DNA from: Nitzschia sp. DOCU1
Lineage: Eukaryota; Bacillariophyta; Bacillariophyceae; Bacillariales; Bacillariaceae
DNA length: 64,000 nucleotides
Direction: 5' to 3'
NCBI GenBank assembly: GCA_951394045.1
Contig: OX595987.1
Coordinates: 1,302,001-1,366,000 of the forward strand
Positions 22,970 through 34,317 of the stretch are shown here, piece after piece. How positions within the stretch are numbered: the stretch's first letter is position 1; the number at the start of each line of letters is the position of its first letter. The notes under the pieces are model-generated. The model was not told where the DNA came from. It ran no database searches and was given only the letters and a program-made list of their open reading frames with translations. A program made the position numbers and the translations under genes.

Positions 22970-25900
22970 ATGATCCGACGACCTTGCTGGCTACTGGCTG
23001 GATCTCCGTCGGCCCAGAATAGATTGCATTCCATTCTTGTAGAGAAGAACGTGGGCAAACCTCATTGCAACAGCTCTCTACTAGCAGCTTTCAACGCATT
23101 GACAGCAGCAGCAACAACAACAAGCATGGCGGCAGGTGCAGCAACTACAACGACGACTGGCACGAATGTCGTCCTTCAAGACAAGTGGCTGGACACGGTC
23201 GGCAAGGCGCAATCCGCGGCAAAAGCCGAAGAGGCAAACGGAAAGCATGCGGCAGATCCAATATCGCCGACTGCCGCGGCCCGCAAGACGATTGAAAAGC
23301 TGAACAAGACGGTCCTTGTTTCCGCTGTCACGTGGGATGTATTTTCTCCGCCTCCCTCCAACAGCGTCAAGGTACGAAGCAGTAGTTTTGCAATACAGAA
23401 CTCGTCGAATCCACCTTGTCGGCATGACAACAGCACGGCTCATACTTTGCTCTCATCGCTATCAGGGGAAACTGGTACCGAGAATGGTGAATCGTTTCAA
23501 GAATCGTCGAAAGATCTCAATCGAAGTTCACAACGTGACTCCTTTGACGAAAGAAGTGGACAGTCAAGGCAATGAACTTCCTTCTCATTCGTACGAGGAG
23601 TGCGTCATGAGGTGAGTAAGATCGCATTGGAGTCCATCACCAGAAGTATTGTATTCATAATCGTTTGTACAGAGTTCTGGTTCCAGCAGACAAAAAGAAA
23701 CGACAGGAAGTCACGCGAGAGGCCTTCGCCAACTTGCGAAAACATGAAGGAACGATTGAAACGTTTGGATCGGCAGACGAGATTGACATGGACGACGAAG
23801 ACGATGGATCGGTGGCCGAGGTATCGACTTTTATCAAAAAGACGGGTGGTGTCATTGCCGATTCAGGAGGCAAGCATTTCGACGGCTGGAAGCCTCGCTT
23901 TCGAGTTCCTTGTGGTGGCATCACCATTGAGAGCCAGCACAAAAATTCGGTTCATCTCTTGATTCGCGTGCAGAATGTGAAACAAGAGCGCGAGCTGATT
24001 TTTGATACAGTGGATGATGCCAACAAGTTCTGCGCCAAACTGAATGAAGAGCGTCAAAATGAGACAGTTCGTTCCAAGGCTCGGCTTCAGGCGTCACTAG
24101 GGGACATCAAACTTGCTCCGTTTGAAAAGGTCTCGTTATTGTTTGAAATTGTATCCGGGTGGAATTTGCCCATTGGAGATCTCAAAACCTCCGATCCTTA
24201 CGTTGTCTGCATGCTGGGGCGTCGTGAGGTGCACAGGACAAAACACATTTCTGCAACGTAAGTACAGTACGCCCGTGCTCCGCTCCGCTTGTTGATACCG
24301 AGTCGTCGTCTCAGCCGCCGTGTTCGATTGAATCCATGATCGTTACAGCTTGGATCCAATCTGGACGGTCAAGACAAAGTCCTTGTTTTTGCTGGAAATC
24401 GATGCAGAGGAACTCTTCATTGAAGATGGCATGACCTTTTTGGTCAAGGACTTTGATCAGTTTGGCGGGCACGAGACGCTGGGTGTGGTTCACGTTCCAC
24501 CAAAGACTCTCTATTTGGCCAATGGAGAGCGAATGGAGTTCAAATTGCAAGCTGTGCCGGGAAAGACACGAGACGAAGTTCCAGGCTACTTGGCTCTGCG
24601 TTGCCGCCGCGCGTCGGCTTACGACAAGAGTTTCATGGAGAGTTGCGAGGGCTCGCTGCAAGCAGTGGCAGCGCCCAAATTCCCAAAGACGGCGAACAAT
24701 GCCCTCAAATCGATTGTTTCCAGGACAATTAAATACGAAAATGGTGTCAAGAAGGTACAGTTACTAGGCATTTGTGTATGATGTATGTTGCATTCGCGGG
24801 CATGGGCTCATTTTTGACTCTCAGTTCAAAGCCAGACCAGGACTTGACCCCCTGCGTCCAGAAGATTCAGAATGGATGACCAAGGCGGAAGTTGAGAACG
24901 AAGTCATGAAACCGTCCCGTTCCTGGACCGACGCTGGCAATGGAAAGGTAAGAACTGCAAGCTCGTTGGACAGTGTTTGATCCCAAAGTTCTCGCTTCTG
25001 ACTCTTTGTGCTCCAGCTGGGGAGAATTTTCTTGGAGATCTTGTCCGCAGAAGGCCTCCCAAACATGGATACTGGTGGATGGCTAGGGAATCTTACCGAC
25101 TCGTTCGTATCCATCGTCTACGAAGACACTTTCGTGAGGACTGACACCATTGATGATTGTTTGAACCCGGTGTGGTTGCCCTGGTCAAACCGAGCCTTCA
25201 TCCTGAACATTGGCCATGCGAGTAGCCAAATCTTTATTGGCGTGTTCGATTTCGATGCTGGATTTGACGACCACGATATTATCGGCCGAGTCTCCGTTGA
25301 CATCACCAACCTGAGACCAGACACCGAGTATCTACTAAGCTACAACCTATATCCGAGTGCCATTATCACGGGGCGAGAAATGATGGGCAAAATCAATATT
25401 CGTGTCCGGTTGGAAATTCCTGATGAACGAAAGCTTGCTCTATCTGTACTTGAACCACCAATTCCTACCTACGTCAATGTGAAACGAGGAAAGGACTTTC
25501 GCGTGGTTCGACAAACCTGCATTGGCAAATATGACATTGACAAGTGGAGCTACAGTACAATCAAATCGTAAGTATATTTTGCGGTCTGTGCACTTTGCGG
25601 AAATACCAAGTCACTCATTCGTTTTCCACAGTTACCTCGATGAATTGACAGAGTACCAGAATGTTCTCATGCACATTGAAGACGCCCTCATGACTCTGTT
25701 GCTCTGGCGTGGGCATTTTCCCTTAAAAATTGGCGCGAAGCAATTCGACCTTCCAATTCACTCTCTGAATGCATTTATTATTGCTACGGTCTTAGTCGAG
25801 AACCCTCAATACTACCCGTCGTTCTGCTTTGCTTCGATTGCTTGGTTGATGTTGGCGGTCATGGGTTGGCGCCGCAAAAATCCTGACGTATGGTCTCGAT

Positions 25901-26979
25901 GTTATTCGTTTGCGGAGGTTTTGGAGATGGTTTTGTTCGGCAAGTGCTCGACACCGCCTCCGACGATTAAGCCGTTCCAAGGGTACGAAGTTGCCAAAGC
26001 TTCCCTGGAGAAGTGGATGAAACGCCTCGAAGAGGCTGAAGAGAAAGCCCAGCGAGCTTTTATCAAGGCTCAAAAGGAAGAAGAAGAGCGCTTGAAAGAA
26101 CTCGAGGAGATTGGAGAAATCGATGCCGATATTAGTACTAAAGTTGGTGGTGGTATTTCTATCGACCCAATGAAGGCGGCTCTCCACCCTTATCAGCTCC
26201 TTCTTGGAGACATCTGCCGCGGCCTTGCCTTTGTGAAGCATATCCTGTCTTGGGAGGAAGCTTACATTTCCTTTTGGGTCACTACTGGCAGCGCGTTCCT
26301 GGCCATTGCATGCATGTTTGTTCCATGGTTCTTCATTATTAAATGGACGGCAAGAATAATAGTTTGGACCCTCTTTGGCCCGTGGATGAAATTGGTTGAC
26401 GTATTCTATGTCAGTACTCTGAAGCCAGAGACGGAGGAAGAAAGAATCGAAAGAGAAAAACGAGAGCAGCAGGAGCGCACTTTGGCTGCTTCCCAAGCCA
26501 TCAGCGAGGCCCGTCAAGTACGCGAGAATGCAGCCAAGATGAAAGACATGAAGCAGCTTCTGTTTGGGAAATTCGCCATGAAAGTGCCAATTCTAAAGAC
26601 AGACCGGTTTCATGACATACCATTGGCACAGTCATCCGCTACGCCATACGAGCACAGGGCATTGACCCTCGCAGAGCTGGCCATGCAAGAAGCTGGCTAC
26701 AACCGTACTCGTATGCCGGGTCAGACGCTTGTGGGTGACATGATCCCGCGAGTCGAAACAGAGAGTTTTACAGTGGCACCAACTGGCAAGGCTACTGCAA
26801 CTCCCGAGAAACTCGCCAAAGACACTCCTGGGGGTGGTACGAAGCAAACTGCCGAGTCCACGGCCACTGCATATGCCCATATCGGTTCGATGGTTGTCAT
26901 CGCAGCCGTTATTACCTTCTTTGGAGTGCCACTGCTGGCGTCCTACACCGAATATCTCATTCGTATGGTGCAGAAGTAG
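22970..26979 (+). CDS. Multiple C2-domain, multi-pass membrane protein (MCTP/ferlin-like)
   Basis: Seven exons: 22970-23371, 23466-23611, 23673-24257, 24349-24754, 24825-24947, 25017-25567, 25632-26979; all GT-AG, 1186 aa. Residues about 180-325 include a PH-like stretch (WKPRFRVP ... DDANKFCAKL). C2-A (about 333-440) spans a splice: LLFEIVSGWNLPIGDLKTSDPYV with HISATLDPIW, where SDPYV and NPxW/DPxW are C2 hallmarks. C2-B (about 555-670) has LEILSAEGLPNMD, NPVWLPW and VFDFDAGFDDHDIIG, with acidic residues able to bind calcium. The rest holds hydrophobic hairpins near 775-815 and 990-1040, a Glu/Lys coiled coil between them and a last helix at the C-terminus, like the membrane-anchored ends of MCTP or ferlin proteins. 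A role in lipid transfer or membrane contact is inference. An internal in-frame ATG at 23126 is an alternative start. Confidence 0.82.
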
Positions 26980-27453
26980 CAGACTTTGTAGGTCAACCGC
27001 TGGTGCTTCGCACTCACTCGGTAGCAGAGAAGAGAGCATATGTTCGGTAGAAGTGGACTGGTCGTCTCTTTGCAAGCACAATGGAGACTACGCTTCTAAA
27101 CGTTAGACCGGCTCTTCTTTCACGTTTCACTCAAGCCCTCTTAGATCGCTCAACTACTGTACTTTGGGTATATTTCCACTCTTTGCCTTCTCTCTTCTAC
27201 CATACAAGGGGAAATTTAGGGGAGTGACCAGTTGGACTTTGCTCCTCCCCCAAGTGGCGGGTTTCCCTTGCGTCGTCGGGAGACACCGTGGGCTCCGTCA
27301 TGGGCACCAGGAAAAGTAAGCATACTTACGATGATGGGCATCCTTCACAACAAGATAATGCGAATTCAACCAAGCAGCATTTGCAAAGCAAACAACGACA
27401 TTAACCTTGATAATAGACGCACATGAGATCTCGCAATCACTTGATACTGTAAA
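26980..27453. other. Intergenic region, no gene seen
   Basis: This 470-bp stretch is the 3' flank of the C2-domain gene and the promoter of the first coiled-coil gene. No supported feature is visible. Confidence 0.45.
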
Positions 27454-29114
27454 ATGAGTGCAACGTCCCCCTCTTTAACTCCTGGCAAATCAGGCGACAT
27501 TAAAGATTCCATCGCCGCATTGCGATCCATTTTGATGATTGACACCCCGACGAAATCTCTCTTGTCGGGACAGCACCCCTCGGTGGCCGCACAGCAGTCT
27601 CGATACGATGAACGAAAAGTCCAGTGGGACGAACTCGCGAGGCTTCGTGATAACGCTTCGGAACTGAAACATCGGGTGCAGGAAGCCACAGCGGAAGCTG
27701 CGAATGAAACCCGAAAACGCAAGACGTTGGAGACGACTTACGATGCTCTGGCAAAGCATAAGAAGGAACTATCTGTGCAACTCGAGCTAGTCACAAAGTC
27801 GAGAGAAGCCGCCGAGGAGAAGATTGAACAGATGCGGACGACTTTGAACAACGAGCGGGCAGCCATGGCCAAGGAACGAGTCGAGTGGAAACCAGAAATG
27901 GATCGACTATCGCGTGAAAAGAATAAATTTGAAAGAGAGGCGAAAGAATTGCGAGTTCGATGTCAGTCGGCAGAACAAAAGGTGCAAGAATTGGGGAATC
28001 GCGTCAGGCACTTGGAAAAGGAACTTGCCGATACAAAGACAGCGCTAGAGACAAATCTATCGTCTCAGGCTTCACTGCAACCTCGCGTGGATCAGTCCGA
28101 GACGGCTCGGCGCAAGGCAGAGCAAACTTTGGCTCAAGTCCAGGCCGAGCTCGATACTATCAAGCATCGGCACCAGAAAAGTCTAGGGAGTATGCTAGAA
28201 ATTCAACAAAAATTGAAGAAAAAGCTGGCAGATGCGGAGCAAGATAAGAAGGCCGCCGAAGAAAAGCTCCAACAAGTTGTGAGCGAGTTGAGGATCGCGA
28301 AGGAGGCCACACAGAATTTGACGGACAAAATTGAAAAGATGGGAGGCGGCGAGCTGCAACAAAATACGTCTTCCAAGACCGAAACAGATGAACAGGTGAG
28401 TGACTCGCTTCTTGGACTAATGATTCGTTATGCACATACTCGATACTAAGTTCGTGCTTACCATGTTAGATCAAGACATTAACGGAACTTTTGAACGAAG
28501 CCGAAGAGGCTAGGGCAGTTGCTGAGGAAGAGGTGAGCGTGGGCAAATTACTTGTACTTGGTGCTACTACTAGAAATCAGAATCTCACAACTACTCAGCT
28601 CCAAAGCTTACGGCAGCAACGGCAACAACCCACGAGTGAAAGCCACCGCGGCGCTTCTACCGTTGTAACTGCTGGGAATAGTATTGTGGTACTCGACAAA
28701 CTCATCCAAGACGCAGCAGAAATGCCAGACGATGAAATAAACTTTGATTTCGTGCAGCAGCTGGCAAAGGTGGCACATGGTGTCAAGGCGGAGATGATGG
28801 GCCTGCAGACCACAAAACAGGAAGCAGAAGCACAGCTAAAGGCCAAGATTGCTGCAGACGAAGGAATCCGTTTTGAACTCGCCACGAGCCGTGAAAGCTT
28901 GAGGGAAGTGAGCGATCAGCTGTTGGATTCTCGCGAGGAGGCAGAGCAGCTAAGAGAAGCACTGGCAGCTTTGAGACAAGAACTACAGCGAAAGACCGGA
29001 AACAAGCGAAGTTATGGTGGACATTCGGATTCCGAGGAAGATGGTGACGAGGAAAATGATTCCATTGGCAAACGTCGCCGCAAGGATGATCACGATGGTT
29101 CTGTGTTGATCTAG
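27454..29114 (+). CDS. Coiled-coil protein, paralogue A (nuclear-type tail)
   Basis: Two exons (27454-28395, 28470-29114) encode up to 528 aa. After a short Ser/Pro-rich start comes SIAALRSIL, then QQSRYDERKVQWDE and continuous heptad-like coiled coil to the end. The tail is acidic then basic (SDSEEDGDEEND, GKRRRKDD), a likely nuclear localisation signal. The next gene has the same layout and matching segments (see paralogue B), so this is a tandem duplicate pair. A possible third intron, GAG/GTGAGC at 28532 to ACTCAG at 28600, is 69 nt, stop-free and in frame, so its retention cannot be judged from sequence. The function is unknown; coiled coils give weak similarity to many scaffold proteins and should not be used to name it. 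Confidence 0.75.
28532..28600 (+). other. Possible stop-free 69-nt intron (or coding segment)
   Basis: The segment begins GTGAGC after GAAGAG and ends ACTACTCAG. It is a multiple of three with no in-frame stop, and interrupts the coiled coil with a Thr/Gly/Leu-rich stretch, which suggests an intron. Both readings keep the frame. Confidence 0.45.
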
Positions 29115-29586
29115 CAATAGTGCTAGTCGGAGGCAACTGATCCACTTACTGTCCCATCAGCGTCTTCGTTTCCTGGGAGCCGCCTTCTGTTTGGCCATGT
29201 CAAAAGGCGACTACTTTGCAGCAATAGACCGATAGTCTCTTATCTAACATTTATTTCTTTGGTCGACATCCAGGTATGTATGGGGAGTCTCTCTATTAGT
29301 AACCCCTTCGCACGAGTCGACGAGTCGAGTCGAGTCGTATGCATTCACTCACGCCGCGCGCAGCCGCCGGCGCCGTTCCACGCGTCTGACTGACTCGATT
29401 CGACGCCTCGGTCCGTCCATGGGTCGGGTCGCGCCGGTCGATCCCAACGATGGCACACAGCAAAATCATGCATCAATCCGACAATCCCCATCATCACATT
29501 AACCAATAGCTCGGTTGTTGACTGTATCACCCAACTTTCTCTGGTTAGCTTTGACTTTAATTGTCTCTCTCGTCCCATCCTGAATC
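29115..29586. other. Intergenic region with CGAGT repeat
   Basis: This 470-bp spacer separates the two coiled-coil paralogues. Around 29313-29338 there is a short CGAGT pentamer run, followed by a GC-rich GCGCGC/CCGCCGGCGCCG patch. It presumably carries the promoter of paralogue B. Confidence 0.5.
29314..29338. repeat. CGAGT pentanucleotide repeat
   Basis: Units of CGAGT repeat four or five times with one interruption (CGAGTCGACGAGT...), upstream of coiled-coil gene B. Confidence 0.6.
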
Positions 29587-31241
29587 ATGGCAACTGCAAG
29601 CTCAGCCAGAGGCGGCGGCGAACTCATGTCGAGCATTGCGGCTGTTCGGCAGCTCGTCCTCCAGCAAGGATACTCGTCCAATCCAAATCATTCCGAACGT
29701 GATTCATCGTTGGCGGACGAATTGAGTGCAGTGCAACAATCGCGATACGAAGAAAGACTGAAATTTGAAGAAGAGCGCAAGGGGCACCAAGAAATTGTGG
29801 ACGATCTGAAACGACGAGTGGAACAAGCCAAGCGGGAAGCACAGCAAGAAAAAGCCATCCGATTGTCCTTGGAAGAAACAAATGAGGCGTTGGAACAGCA
29901 CAAAAAAGAACTTTCGGCACAATTGGACGCATTGTCATCATCATCTTCTGCTGCACGGACACCGCGAGAAAGCCAAGAACCATCTGCGGCATCGCGCGAT
30001 CGGGTAAAGGAGCTGGAACAGGAACGGGACCAGTTAGTTACCCAGTTATCGGCAAGTCGAAGTGAACTCGAGGAAATGCGGACAGCCTCGGGGAATTGGA
30101 AGATTCAATGCCTAGCATCACAGCGTCAAGTAAAGGAACTGCAGATTCATTTAGATTCCTACAAGAAGCAATATGAGGCGAGCCAGAATAGACAAAAGCA
30201 ACTTTTGGAAGGCCAGGACACCAAATTCGAGTCCTTTCAGAATAGACTCAACGAAAGCGTCGCCGCGCGGAAGAAAGCCGAAAATGAATTAAAGGCAATT
30301 ACCACTAGTACAGGAGGGACCAGGACTGAAACTACTCAGACGGATGTAGTACAACCTGCCGATGTTGATGAGCTCAATCGCAAGTATCAGGATGCTGTCG
30401 CAGCCAAAACACAGGCAGAAAACAAGGTATGTGGGCTCTGGGGGGTGGATTTCGTTGAGTGTCTGTCGAGGTCTAACACTGAAGTTTGATGTATTGATGT
30501 GGTGTTGATTTGCAGGTCGCTCGTCTTGAAGAGGAACTAGAAGTATTAAAGCGCGGAAAGGAGCAAGTAGAAACCCGGTCGGAAAAGGAAAAGAATGACG
30601 AGTTGGAACAAAAGCTAACTTCTTTGGACGTTTCATTCAACAAGATGAAGGAAGAGACAGACGGTCTGAAAAAAGAGATAGCTGAGCTCGAGAAAGCTCC
30701 CTCCTCCAAGGCCGCTTCGGACAAGTTGAAGACCAAGAAGGAAGCCCTGTCCATTAGCTCGGCAAAGGTGAAAGCGGTGTTGGAAAGCATGGAAGCGCAG
30801 CTAAAGGAGAAATTGGCATTGGGAAAGACGAAACTGGAAGACTGCTCGAAAGAGTTCCAACGGGCGCGTGAAGAGGTCCGAGTTGCCAGGGAATCTGTTA
30901 CGATGATACAGTCAGAGATTCTCGAATGTCAAAAGAAATTGAAAGAGGTACGTTTCTTGCCCGGACACCGCGGAACGGATCAACTATTTTATCGCCCACT
31001 TCCTGATGCTGCCAACTTGCATATCCAGCTTACAAAGGGCTCGAAAGAGGGAGCGACAGAGTCGGCGACTGTTGCTGAAACCAAGCCTGCTGCTCCCGCG
31101 CCGGCACCGGCTGCTGGAACGCCATCCAAGAACGAAGGAACAAAAGCGAAAGCTACGCCTGCGAAGACAAAGGCTACCCCAAAGAAACGAGCGTCTACCG
31201 ACGGAAATGCAGGTGGCAACAAGCGCAAAAAGGGGAAATAA
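29587..31241 (+). CDS. Coiled-coil protein, paralogue B (basic C-terminal tail)
   Basis: Three exons (29587-30426, 30516-30947, 31029-31241) give 494 aa. Compare with paralogue A: SIAAVRQL versus SIAALRSI, QQSRYEERLKFEEE versus QQSRYDERKVQWDE, and ALEQHKKELSAQLD versus ALAKHKKELSVQLE, in the same order. The body is coiled coil; the C-terminus is Ala/Pro/Lys-rich with TPAKTKATPKKRAS and NKRKKGK, like a histone-H1-style or nuclear tail. Intron 2 (30948-31028) is 81 nt, 3n and stop-free, so retention would insert 27 residues without frameshift. Its start at ATG 29587 sits in AATCATGGC. A chromatin or nuclear scaffold role is only inference from the tails. Confidence 0.77.
30948..31028 (+). other. 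Stop-free 81-nt intron
   Basis: Begins GTACGT after AAAGAG and ends ATATCCAG; a multiple of three with no in-frame stop. The encoded 27 residues (Arg/Gly/Phe/Pro-rich) break the coiled coil, which favours intron status. Confidence 0.55.
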
Positions 31242-31347
31242 TGGGTATTCATTGCCACATACTGGAAGAATAGTAACGAAAGGAGATAGATGATCCTATT
31301 ATTCTTGATTCACCAAACTATACAATGGAACTGCTTCGAATCGTGCT

Positions 31348-32565
31348 TTACTCGTCATAACTCACAAAGTAGCTTCCATTTTCTCCAAAGTCCAAGAAAT
31401 GAAGATAGTTACCCGCGTTCAAAATATTGGCAATGACTTGATCCAAATCGGTACTAATGCCGCTCCACCACATGCGTCCATTACGCGCCTTGAGGAACCA
31501 CTCTCCCGACGGACCGAGATTGACGGCTACCAAGTCGGCGCGATCATCACGGGCCGCAAGCTTTTCTTCCAAACTTTCTGGAATGCCTCGGCCTTGGTAT
31601 TGCCATGATCCGTCGTGGAAGACAATAAAGAAGGTATCATAGGAACTTCCAAAAGCGACGGATCGAGGAGGTTGTGCGTCCTGAAGGCATTTTTTCAATA
31701 TCTTATCGAGTGCCTTGGGACCCTTCCAATCAGCCGTTGCATCATTAAATGCCACAAAATATCGATCACGGGTTCCCAGAGAAATATAACTCGGTCGAGC
31801 ACTGTAGCTAGAATTGCGGAGTTGACGCAACTTTTGATACAAGGCCCGTGGAATCGCTGGAGTATATGCAACACCGCCGTTTCCATACAGAAAGACAGTT
31901 CCTTTGCCATTGGTAGCCACGCCCTTGACCACCTTGTCCATTTTCGTAATATCCTTGAGGCATTGCTCCACTTGTAGCATGACGTCCGCGGGCAATTTAA
32001 ATCGAAACTCAAGGCCTGAAACTGACGAGGATTGCGACTCATCATCAGTCGACTCATCACTGTTCTTCTTGTTTGGTCCTGACGGACCCAGCGACTCGAG
32101 GTGATTCGCCAGTTTCTCTCGTTCTCCTTGTAAAATGCACAAACCGACATCTGCCAGTTCGAGTTCCTTCTGCAATGATCTCGGCGAGTTCAAAGCCTTT
32201 TGAGGATCCATATCCTGGACTCCAATCAAGCTTTCATCAATTTTGACCAAGTCATCGGGATTCTTCAAGAGACGTTCTACAGCATCAAGACTGTTAATAT
32301 TGCGTCGAAAGGTTTGACGGACTTTGCCTCCCAGCACTCGAGACGTCCCCACAGTGCCAGTGTCAAAGAAAATGTTGATGCGGGCCAGCGCTTCCACTTT
32401 GCGAGTATGAAGGCCGACTACGAAACTAATGACCGAGTCGCCCGAGGCAAAGACTTCTCGACATCCTGGAACACTCTTGGCTCGCTCTCGAACGGCGGCG
32501 GGGTTCAATTTGAGCACGGAGGAATTTGTGCTGCTGGACGACGGCATCTCGAGGAGTGGGTGCAT
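31348..32565 (-). CDS. Protein with C-terminal WG-like repeats, unknown function
   Basis: One exon, 405 aa from ATG 32565 (a second in-frame ATG is at 32547). The N-terminal half contains LNPAAVRERAKSVPGC and a helical region ending with an acidic Ser-rich linker (SDESTDDESQSSS). The C-terminal half shows about four units of 40-50 residues with a common pattern of small residues, aromatic pair, x-D/N-G-x-W, then a helix: SYISLGTRDRYFVAF / SVAFGSSYDTFFIVFHDGSW / LVAVNLGPSGEWFLKARNGR / FLDFGENGSYFVSYDE. This resembles WG or beta-propeller-like repeats that I recall from other diatom proteins. There is no signal peptide or membrane helix. The frame upstream of 32565 has no ATG. Confidence 0.65.
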   Translation of the reverse strand: MHPLLEMPSSSSTNSSVLKLNPAAVRERAKSVPGCREVFASGDSVISFVVGLHTRKVEALARINIFFDTGTVGTSRVLGGKVRQTFRRNINSLDAVERLLKNPDDLVKIDESLIGVQDMDPQKALNSPRSLQKELELADVGLCILQGEREKLANHLESLGPSGPNKKNSDESTDDESQSSSVSGLEFRFKLPADVMLQVEQCLKDITKMDKVVKGVATNGKGTVFLYGNGGVAYTPAIPRALYQKLRQLRNSSYSARPSYISLGTRDRYFVAFNDATADWKGPKALDKILKKCLQDAQPPRSVAFGSSYDTFFIVFHDGSWQYQGRGIPESLEEKLAARDDRADLVAVNLGPSGEWFLKARNGRMWWSGISTDLDQVIANILNAGNYLHFLDFGENGSYFVSYDE

Positions 32566-33168
32566 TCCGTGGGATGAAGCTGTCGGTGCAGTGCCTTTTG
32601 CTCGCTCAATAGACAGCAGCAAAATGTGTAGATGAATAACTGGCAATACGTAGCCGTGGAGGATTTACAGTCCAAGAGGGAATGACAACGTCTCCAAGAA
32701 GAAGGTCAGCAATTGCGACTCCTTCCCGTTGCCATTGTCGTGAAAAATGAGCTTTGGTTATGTTGCAGCAACTCGTATCACACTCGCTCAATTCTGCAGC
32801 TCGCGCGCGCTCTACAATGAGGCGCGCCGGCCATGATTTTTCAGGACCGTTGGCGCCACAATTCGTTGGTAGCGTTATCTGGCGGTTGAATGTTGGACTT
32901 CTCCGATCATTCCTCAATAAAAGGGGTCGAACTCGAATGTATGTGGTAACACGTAGAAAATATTGGGGGCGAAACATAAGAAATAGGGGAATCATCGCAT
33001 TGCAACTCCATGCAACGGACGCGTCCGACGATGATAACGCGGTGGATGATGACCCATCTGCTTCCACTAAAACGCTAGGCGCTCTTTCCAAGAGAGCGTC
33101 TCATGGCAAGTCCTCACTTCTACCACCCTCACCGCTTTCTCGCCATTTAGAAAGCCACCCCCCTCGTC
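32566..33168. other. Divergent intergenic region
   Basis: This 600-bp stretch separates the WG-like-repeat gene (minus) and the ERGIC-type gene (plus). A plus-strand open frame (32754-33401) overlaps the start of the ERGIC gene out of frame and is rejected. A TAG at 33148-33150 closes the ERGIC frame just upstream of its ATG. Confidence 0.5.
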
Positions 33169-34188
33169 ATGCTAAGAAATTCGGATATCTTTGTCAAGCC
33201 TCGCGCCGATCTTCGGTCGAAATCGGCGACCGGTGGTGTTATTACGCTGGTGGCTGGGACGACAGCACTCGCTCTGTTTTTGGCACAGATTTACATGTAC
33301 ATTGTGGGGAGTACGAGACATACGCTGCATCTCTCCGAATCGCTGGCGATCCCCATGCTCCCCGAGACTACGACGGATCCCTTTCAAAGTCGGCAGTATG
33401 ACATCAAAGCCAAGATTCCCCTAAAACTGCACGTGACATTCGCACATATTGAATGCAAGAATCTGGAAGTCAAACTCAATTCTGCACCGATTACAAAGAG
33501 AGATTTTGATCCTCGATCGGGAGAAGTACGCGTGGGATATCGAAGACCGAATGCTGTCGAGTTAAAGAAGGCGGGTTACCCGACGAATCATCGCGGGGGC
33601 TGTACCATTCACACGACATTGCGAGTACCGATTGTCTCGGGTCATGTAACCATTACTTTGACAAAGGAATCGTGGGCATCGGCATTGAATCATCTAATGT
33701 TACGATCGCAGTTTTCGGACGAAGAGAAAGAAAACGACAGTCGCAAGGATGAATTCAATGTTACTCATTATGTGCACTCAATTCAATTCGGGAAACGATT
33801 TCACAAGGCGGCGGCATATCCGCTTGAAAATCGGCACCATGTCATCAACAACAATATGGGGGGTATCGCCCTGGAGAATGTGCAGGTCAAGCTGGTACCC
33901 ACACTTGTTAATGGCTGGTTTACTACCTCCAAAACGTATATGATGTCGGTCATTGCTCACGCGGTGCATCCTGAGACGATGGTGGCACAGGGAGTGGCCA
34001 TGATGCCTGGGCTGGCCTTGGCGTACGATGTGACGCCCTTGGCCGTGCATCACGACGAGGGACGCGACAATTTCATCGTCTTTTTGAGTTCTCTCGTCAG
34101 TATCGTGGGAGGAGTCTTTGTGACGGTAGGTCTACTGACTGGGTGCCTCGTCCACTCAGCGCAAGTAGTCGCCAAGAAAGTAGACTAG
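33169..34188 (+). CDS. ERGIC/Erv46-type ER-Golgi cargo receptor
   Basis: One exon, 339 aa, ATG at 33169. It begins LRNSDIFVKPRADLRSKSATGGVITL, close to the ERGIC N-terminal domain (D-x-F-x-K ... T-x-x-G-G), with a first membrane helix at about 22-45. The lumenal part contains GGCTIHTTLRVPIVSGHV and NVTHYVHSIQFGKRF followed by PLE, matching the N-x-(S/T)-H-x-I-x-x-x-x-F-G ... P-L block of the Erv41/Erv46 (COPII-coated ERV) family. The C-terminal block YDVTPLAV and FLSSLVSIVGGVFVTVGLL is the second membrane helix region. It would cycle between ER and Golgi selecting cargo in COPII/COPI vesicles. The usual C-terminal di-lysine/hydrophobic export signal is reduced to AKKVD. Confidence 0.85.
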   Translation: MLRNSDIFVKPRADLRSKSATGGVITLVAGTTALALFLAQIYMYIVGSTRHTLHLSESLAIPMLPETTTDPFQSRQYDIKAKIPLKLHVTFAHIECKNLEVKLNSAPITKRDFDPRSGEVRVGYRRPNAVELKKAGYPTNHRGGCTIHTTLRVPIVSGHVTITLTKESWASALNHLMLRSQFSDEEKENDSRKDEFNVTHYVHSIQFGKRFHKAAAYPLENRHHVINNNMGGIALENVQVKLVPTLVNGWFTTSKTYMMSVIAHAVHPETMVAQGVAMMPGLALAYDVTPLAVHHDEGRDNFIVFLSSLVSIVGGVFVTVGLLTGCLVHSAQVVAKKVD

Positions 34189-34317
34189 TTGCTCTCTAGT
34201 AGAAGTATTAGGAGTGCATGGATAGCTATTCTGCAATTCTGTATTCTTATTGTAGTAGCAAGTATAATATGTACAGTTGCCTCGTTGTGGAGAACACGAG
34301 GCAGCCAGGGTTGCCAG

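Noticed and set aside
32754..33401. 215-codon plus-strand ORF overlapping the ERGIC gene start
   Set aside because: Out of frame with the clearly recognised ERGIC gene and its last 70 residues are a shadow of that gene. Its first part has no domain or signal peptide.
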